From IMG/VR virus record IMGVR_UViG_3300036804_000195, positions 1 to 56,281 of that record: a stretch of DNA of 56,281 nt; one strand, 5' to 3'. This document shows, in pieces, positions 52,148 through 56,281 of the stretch (within the stretch, counting starts at the first letter, position 1; each line of letters starts with the position of its first letter). This DNA comes from a virus. The notes under the pieces were generated by a model. It saw only the letters and a program-made list of their open reading frames with translations, was not told the DNA's origin and did not search any database. A program made the position numbers and the translations under genes.

Positions 52148-52444
52148 GTGTACGCGAATCCCTACCCCAAGCCACCCGCCGGCGGCACACCCGCCGAGGT
52201 CACCCGCGCCGCCCGGCAGCTCGCACCGGGCCTCCTGGCCTTCATCGGCGAGCACGACGTCCCCGGCCACGGCCGTGCCCCGGCGCACGGCTGGGTGACG
52301 ATCACCAGCGTCCTCGGCGTCCACGGCTACCCCGGCCTGACGGCCGTCTGCTGGACCGCCGGAACCGCCAGTGGCGTCGCGTTCTACCCGAACCTGTGGC
52401 CGGTGCTGACCCGCGGCGCCGCGACCTTCTGGGCGACCGCATGA
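52148..52444 (+). CDS. Small hypothetical early protein
   Basis: 98 aa; GTG at 52148, weak ribosome site. Contains RAARQLAPGLLAFIGEHDVPGHGRAPAHGWVTITSVLGVHGYPGLTAVCW: a helix then strands, compact and apparently complete. The last codons overlap the ParB-like gene by ATGA. Function unknown. Confidence 0.55.
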   Translation: MYANPYPKPPAGGTPAEVTRAARQLAPGLLAFIGEHDVPGHGRAPAHGWVTITSVLGVHGYPGLTAVCWTAGTASGVAFYPNLWPVLTRGAATFWATA

Positions 52445-53244
52445 GCGCCGACCGGCAGGACTTCGTGCCCGTGGCGCTGCTGAGGCCGCACCCGGCCAAC
52501 CGGCGCGACCACGGCGACCTGAGCGAGCTGACCGAATCGGTCCGCCGCACCGGGCTGCTGCAGCCGGTCGTCGTCGAGCCCGACCCGCAGCACCCGGGCA
52601 GCTACCTCGTCACCGCCGGAGCCCGGCGCCTCGCCGCAGCGCGCGCCGCCGGGATGGCCGAGGTCCCCGTCACGATCCGCGAGCCCGTCACCCGCGGGCC
52701 GGCCGGGGCGATCGCCACCATGCTGACCGAGAACTGGCAGCGCCTCGACATGGGGCCCGTCGAGAAGGCCGAGAAGCTGGGCCAGCTCCGCGACCTCGGA
52801 TACACGCCCGCGCGGATCGCGGAGATGACCGGGCTGCGGACCTCGACGATCAGCCACTACCTGACGTTCCTCGAGCTGGACCAGCCGACCCGGCAGCGGG
52901 TCCGCGACGGCCTGGTCACCGCGGGCGACGCGGTCGAGGCCGTCCGGCAGGCCCGGGCGATCCGCCGGACCGGCAGCAAAGCCGCGCGGCCGAAAGGCGG
53001 GAAGCCGCGGCCGGTGTCGGTCGACGCGTTCTGGTTCAACTACAAGCACCCGCTCGCCGATGAGGTCCAGGTCATGTGCGAGCTGGCCGGCCACGACCAG
53101 CCGATCGCCCGCGGCCGGTCACACAACGAGAAGTTCGGATGCGGCCGCTGCTGGGAGAAAGCCATCCGCGCCGACGAACGCGAACGCGCCCGGCCGCGAC
53201 AGCCGCCAGCCACCGTCTCCTTCAACCCCGGCGGCCGCGCATGA
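52441..53244 (+). CDS. ParB-like DNA-binding protein of the recombination operon
   Basis: 267 aa; ATG overlapping the previous stop. Full ParB order: ALLRPHPANRRDHGDLSELTESVRRTGLLQPVVVEPD, ITAGARRLAAARAAG-like GARRLAAARAAGM, MLTENWQRLDMGPVEKAEKL, then HTH YTPARIAEMTGLRTSTISHYLTFLEL. A C-terminal added domain carries NEKFGCGRCWEKAI. It may load recombination proteins, partition DNA or regulate; no ParA partner is in the window. Distinct from the ParB-fold gene at 5449 and from the methyltransferase fusion. Confidence 0.82.
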   Translation: MSADRQDFVPVALLRPHPANRRDHGDLSELTESVRRTGLLQPVVVEPDPQHPGSYLVTAGARRLAAARAAGMAEVPVTIREPVTRGPAGAIATMLTENWQRLDMGPVEKAEKLGQLRDLGYTPARIAEMTGLRTSTISHYLTFLELDQPTRQRVRDGLVTAGDAVEAVRQARAIRRTGSKAARPKGGKPRPVSVDAFWFNYKHPLADEVQVMCELAGHDQPIARGRSHNEKFGCGRCWEKAIRADERERARPRQPPATVSFNPGGRA

Positions 53245-53444
53245 GCGGCCAGCAGCGGGACGCGTGCGTGAACTGCGGCGAGCGGTGCGCCGACACCGAC
53301 CTCGGCTGGTGCCACGACAGCACCGGCCTCTACGAATGCCAGGCCCGCGGCGAGCGCGGGATCCTCGCCAACCCGGGCAGGCCGAGCCCGACCCTCAAGG
53401 CCGCGCTCAAGCGGCGCAAGCGCCAGGGAGGCGGAGCCCGGTGA
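53241..53444 (+). CDS. Small zinc-binding protein before the exonuclease
   Basis: 67 aa; ATG overlapping the ParB-like stop. DACVNCGERCADTDLGWCHDSTGLYECQARGERG holds five Cys and one His in a small double knuckle; the C-terminal end is basic (LKAALKRRKRQGGG). Coupled to the exonuclease start (GTGA), so it may be part of the recombination machinery. Confidence 0.65.
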   Translation: MSGQQRDACVNCGERCADTDLGWCHDSTGLYECQARGERGILANPGRPSPTLKAALKRRKRQGGGAR

Positions 53445-54394
53445 AGCTGCTACTGGACGCCGGCCAGGTCGAGGCCGACCGCAGCCGCTGGCTCGAGGTC
53501 CGCCGCCGCGGCGTGACCGCCTCGGAGATCGCCGCGATCATGGGCGTCCCCGGCGCCTACGGCACCGCCTCGTCGGTCTACTACGAAAAGACCGCCGGGT
53601 ATGAGCAGGACGACAGCCTGTCGATGCGGATCGGCCGCCACTTCGAAGGCCTCGTCGGCGAGATCTTCGCCGAGCAGCACCGCGAACTCGCCGTCGCCGA
53701 CGGCGGCCTGTACGCCGCCGACGGGCAACCGTGGGCAATGGCGACCTTCGACCGGCTCGCCCGCCACCTCTGGCGGCCGCCGGTGCCGGTGCAGATCAAG
53801 ACCTCGGCGACCTACGACGGGTACGGGCCCGACGGCAGCGATGAGGTGCCGCCCCACTACCTCGCGCAGGACCTGTGGGAGATGCACGTCTCCGGCGCGG
53901 CCGAGGTCTGGATGCCGGTGCTGTTCACGAACGGCCGGTCGATCCGCACCTACCGGATCGCGCGCGACGCCGACGCCGACGCCGACATTGCCGTGATGCT
54001 CGCCGAGGCCGAAGCCTTCCTCGAGCGGGTCGCCCGCGCCGAGCCGCCGCCGGTCGACTGGCGGCCGCAGACCACCCGCGCGCTGAAACGCGTGTACGCC
54101 GACGCCGAGGACCGCGACACCGAGATCCCGGACGCGCTGCGCGATGAGCTGCGCGCAGCCAAGGCCGCGCAGAAAGCCGGCGACAAGCGGTGGGGCCAGG
54201 CGGAGAACGAGCTGCGCGCCGCGATGGGCAAAGCGCTGCGCGCCGTCGACAGCCACGGCGACCGGGTCGCCTTCCGGTCCCTTTTCAGCCAGCAGCGCAT
54301 CGACGTCAAGCGGCTGCGCGCCGACTGGCCGGCCGCCGCGGCCGCGTGCGCCAAGTCCAGCCCCGTCGACCGGATCAACCTCACCAGGGAGTGA
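53441..54394 (+). CDS. YqaJ-type alkaline exonuclease
   Basis: 317 aa from GTG at 53441. N-terminal SRWLEVRRRGVTASEIAAIMGVPGAYGTASSVYYEKTAG matches the YqaJ/lambda-exonuclease opening. Catalytic residues follow the family order: Glu in HFEGLVGEIFAEQH, Asp in ATFDRLARH, and the Q-x-K type VPVQIKTSATYDGYG. The C-terminus (RALKRVYADAEDRDTEIPD) is an added helical domain. It resects double-strand ends to give 3' overhangs for RecT, encoded immediately downstream. Confidence 0.9.
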   Translation: MKLLLDAGQVEADRSRWLEVRRRGVTASEIAAIMGVPGAYGTASSVYYEKTAGYEQDDSLSMRIGRHFEGLVGEIFAEQHRELAVADGGLYAADGQPWAMATFDRLARHLWRPPVPVQIKTSATYDGYGPDGSDEVPPHYLAQDLWEMHVSGAAEVWMPVLFTNGRSIRTYRIARDADADADIAVMLAEAEAFLERVARAEPPPVDWRPQTTRALKRVYADAEDRDTEIPDALRDELRAAKAAQKAGDKRWGQAENELRAAMGKALRAVDSHGDRVAFRSLFSQQRIDVKRLRADWPAAAAACAKSSPVDRINLTRE

Positions 54395-54398
54395 CGCC

Positions 54399-55787
54399 AT
54401 GCCACGACAGAACGTCCGCGACGCCGCCGCACAGCCTGACAAGCAGCCCGGTGCCGTTACCGGCAAGGAGGTCGAGCGCCGGGAACTGCGGGCAATGCTC
54501 CATGATATGCGGCCGGAGTTCGAGAAGCAGCTCCCCCGGCACATCCCCCCCGACTACTTCATGCGGGTCGTGCTGTCCGGGCTGCAGAACAGCGACCAGG
54601 CCGCCGCGCTCGCCAAATGCAACCGGGCGTCGCTGCTGGCTGCGCTGCTCGAGGCGGCCCGGTACGGGCTGATGCCCTTCACCGACGAGGCCACGATCGT
54701 CCCGTTCGGCGACACGGCGACGTTCATCGCCCAGTACCAGGGCCTGGTCCAGATGTTCTACCGGACCGGCCAGGTCGCCAAGGTGACCGCCAAGCTGATC
54801 CACCGCAACGACGAATGGGCCGAGGGATACGGCGACGGCCAGGGTTTCTACCACAAGCCTCGCCGCTTCGACGCGAACGGCGAGGCCGTCGACCGGGGCC
54901 CGGTCATCCTCGCCTACTGCTACGTGACGCTGAAAGACGGGTCGCGGACCGAGGTCGAGATCGTCACCCGCCAGGAAGCCATCGACGTCCGCGACAACCG
55001 GTCCAAGTCCTGGCAGCGGGCCGAGTCGAACGGGAAGCGCAACTCGGCGTGGCACACCGACTTCGACGCGATGTGGCTCAAGACCGCGGTGCGCCGCGAG
55101 GCCAAATGGGCGCCGAAGTCGCCGGAGCTGGTCGAGCTGCTCATGGCCGACGCCAAGGCCGACAGCGCCGACACCCCGAGCCGTGCCGGGGCGCCAGCGG
55201 CCGCGTGGGAAGCCGACATCAACTACGGCACCGTGGTCCAGGGCGAGGTCGTGCACGACGAACCTGAGACTTCCGCTGCACCGGGGATGGCCTCGCAGCG
55301 GACAGAAGCGGCGGCGGGGACGGAGGCCGGACCGGAACCCCCCGCCGCCGCGACCCAAGAGCCCGGAGCGGATGGCCGCGCAAGCGACACTGGGGTCCGC
55401 GCCGGGACGGGAGGTGCAGCCGCAGCAGCAGACCCCGAGGCGGCCGGCCTCGAGGCGGAGCGCGCGGCTGCACCTCCCGACCAGGCCACCGACATCCGCA
55501 ACCGCGACCGGATCGCCGCGGCGCTGACCCGCCGCCTCGAGCGGGCCGGCATGGCAGGCAAAGCAGGCGCGGAGAACAGGCTGCTCGCCCTCGGCGCCCT
55601 CGCCGCCGGCGACGCCGCGCCGCTGCGGCTGGCCGCAGCCGAGGACCTGACACTCAAGCAGGCCCGCGAGGCCACCGACGTGCTCGACCGCATCCAGGCG
55701 ATCGCCGGGCAGGACGGCAGCGACCTCGGCGCCATCCTGGCCGGCATCGCCGACGGCACCGCCCGCCAGCTCAAGGACACCGACTGA
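54399..55787 (+). CDS. recT: RecT-family single-strand annealing protein
   Basis: 462 aa from ATG at 54399. The RecT core (~residues 25-260) shows LRAMLHDMRPEFEKQLPRHIPPDYFMRVVLSGLQ, CNRASLLAALLEAARYGLMPFT, IVPFGDTATFIAQYQGLVQMFYRTGQVAKVTAKLIH and SWHTDFDAMWLKTAVRREAKW-like WHTDFDAMWLKTAVRREAKW. The C-terminal ~200 residues are unusual: a long Ala/Pro/Glu linker, then a folded-looking helical domain (IAAALTRRLERAGMAGKAGAENRLLALGALA). It anneals complementary strands and forms the phage recombination pair with the upstream exonuclease. Confidence 0.92.
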   Translation: MPRQNVRDAAAQPDKQPGAVTGKEVERRELRAMLHDMRPEFEKQLPRHIPPDYFMRVVLSGLQNSDQAAALAKCNRASLLAALLEAARYGLMPFTDEATIVPFGDTATFIAQYQGLVQMFYRTGQVAKVTAKLIHRNDEWAEGYGDGQGFYHKPRRFDANGEAVDRGPVILAYCYVTLKDGSRTEVEIVTRQEAIDVRDNRSKSWQRAESNGKRNSAWHTDFDAMWLKTAVRREAKWAPKSPELVELLMADAKADSADTPSRAGAPAAAWEADINYGTVVQGEVVHDEPETSAAPGMASQRTEAAAGTEAGPEPPAAATQEPGADGRASDTGVRAGTGGAAAAADPEAAGLEAERAAAPPDQATDIRNRDRIAAALTRRLERAGMAGKAGAENRLLALGALAAGDAAPLRLAAAEDLTLKQAREATDVLDRIQAIAGQDGSDLGAILAGIADGTARQLKDTD

Positions 55788-56281
55788 TGCCCCCGGCCCA
55801 GCGGCCCGGCCGGGAGCAGCCCAAACTGTGCGCCTGCGGCGAGACCTTCGTGTTCGGCCGCACCGCCGCCGGAAAGGCCATGCCGCTCAACCCGCTGCCC
55901 GACCCGGCAGGCAACGTCGCCGTCTACCGGGACGCCCACGGCGTCCTGCGCGCCCGCGTCCTGGCGCAGGACGAGCAGCCGCGGCCGCACGAGAAACGCG
56001 CCATGCCGCATTTTGCGACGTGCACCGAGCGGAAGAAAGCCGACGCCAAGCCGGCCGCGCCGAGCGGCAGCGGATGCCCGCTGTGCAGCCGACAGCACGC
56101 CACGTGCCAGTTCGAGGCCGGCGCCACCGGCTGCGTCAACGCCGACTGCGCCAACCCCCACCACCGCAGCGGCTTAGGAGCGGCGAGTGACCAGCAGCGG
56201 CGGCGGCATAACGATCCACCGCAGCCAGCACGCGCAGCAGTACGTCGTGGTGCCCAACGGGATCGCCCGCAACACGCGGCT
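55787..56281 (+). CDS. Zinc-ribbon protein, N-terminal part, runs off the window
   Basis: ATG shares a base with the RecT stop (TGATG). The N-terminus reads CACGETFVFGRTAAGKAMPLNPLPDPAGNVAVYRDAHGVLRARVL: a Cys pair, then an RTxxGKxMPLNP segment I recognise from small actinophage proteins of unknown role. A second set of Cys (CPLCSRQHATC, CVNADC) lies within the terminal repeat. No in-frame stop before the window ends; it continues as 1-312. See the note there about its C-terminal end. Confidence 0.6.
   Translation, partial: MPPAQRPGREQPKLCACGETFVFGRTAAGKAMPLNPLPDPAGNVAVYRDAHGVLRARVLAQDEQPRPHEKRAMPHFATCTERKKADAKPAAPSGSGCPLCSRQHATCQFEAGATGCVNADCANPHHRSGLGAASDQQRRRHNDPPQPARAAVRRGAQRDRPQHAA
56039..56281. 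repeat. Right copy of the terminal direct repeat
   Basis: Repeats bases 1-243 with substitutions corresponding to 128, 130, 131 and 144. In the zinc-ribbon frame they change His-Ala to Arg-Ser and leave the fourth site silent. Confidence 0.9.

Noticed and set aside
1-56281. tRNA genes
   Set aside because: No cloverleaf with a GGTTCRANTCC-type arm was seen by eye in intergenic regions; a tRNA search program would be decisive.

Overview
The window looks like one complete temperate siphophage genome of a high-GC actinobacterium, opened inside an early gene. Very high GC, many GTG starts, overlapping ATGA/GTGA gene junctions, an HK97-type capsid and long-tail gene set, a large serine integrase and an actinobacterial-type secreted domain point to a Streptomyces-like or related host; the genus cannot be read from the sequence alone. 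The first 243 bases recur at 56039-56281 with four substitutions, so the unit is about 56,038 bp and the map is circular or terminally redundant.

Read as a circle there are two large transcription blocks. The rightward early block starts at the switch near 51,776, runs off the right end and re-enters at base 1, ending at 6147: excisionase-like protein, ParB-fold protein, YqaJ-type exonuclease and RecT annealing protein, a zinc-ribbon protein across the junction, a winged-helix replication-type protein, RusA resolvase, several small zinc-binding proteins, then a separate two-gene cassette (4844-6147). It is followed by a non-coding array of degenerate five-base repeats (about 6150-6530) and a strong terminator (6719-6757).

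Almost everything from 51,663 down to 6811 is leftward. From upstream to downstream: repressor, coiled-coil membrane protein, serine integrase, a run of small accessory operons with their own promoters and terminators (36-49 kb, including a lipoprotein, an MmpS-like membrane protein, several HTH proteins and many genes under 60 codons), two HNH endonucleases, a ParB-methyltransferase fusion, terminase small and large subunits, portal, prohead protease, major capsid protein, head-completion and accessory structural genes, major tail protein, frameshifted tail-assembly chaperones, tape measure protein, tail-tip proteins, and the lysis genes (GH25 lysozyme, permuted NlpC/P60-like amidase, holin). 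The operon ends in a sedolisin-type (S53) protease with an intact catalytic site, which is unexpected in a phage. Two short rightward operons (44,053-44,495 and 45,775-46,011) interrupt the leftward block.

Regulatory signals are unusually readable. The repressor and at least two accessory operons have promoter -10 boxes only 6-7 bases before the start codon, implying leaderless mRNAs. One promoter sequence is repeated four times across 41-49 kb. Three operator-like repeats overlie the early promoter. Strong hairpins follow the capsid and tail-tube genes. A family of dispersed non-coding repeats (best copies at 18896-18959 and 43875-43938) has no obvious function.
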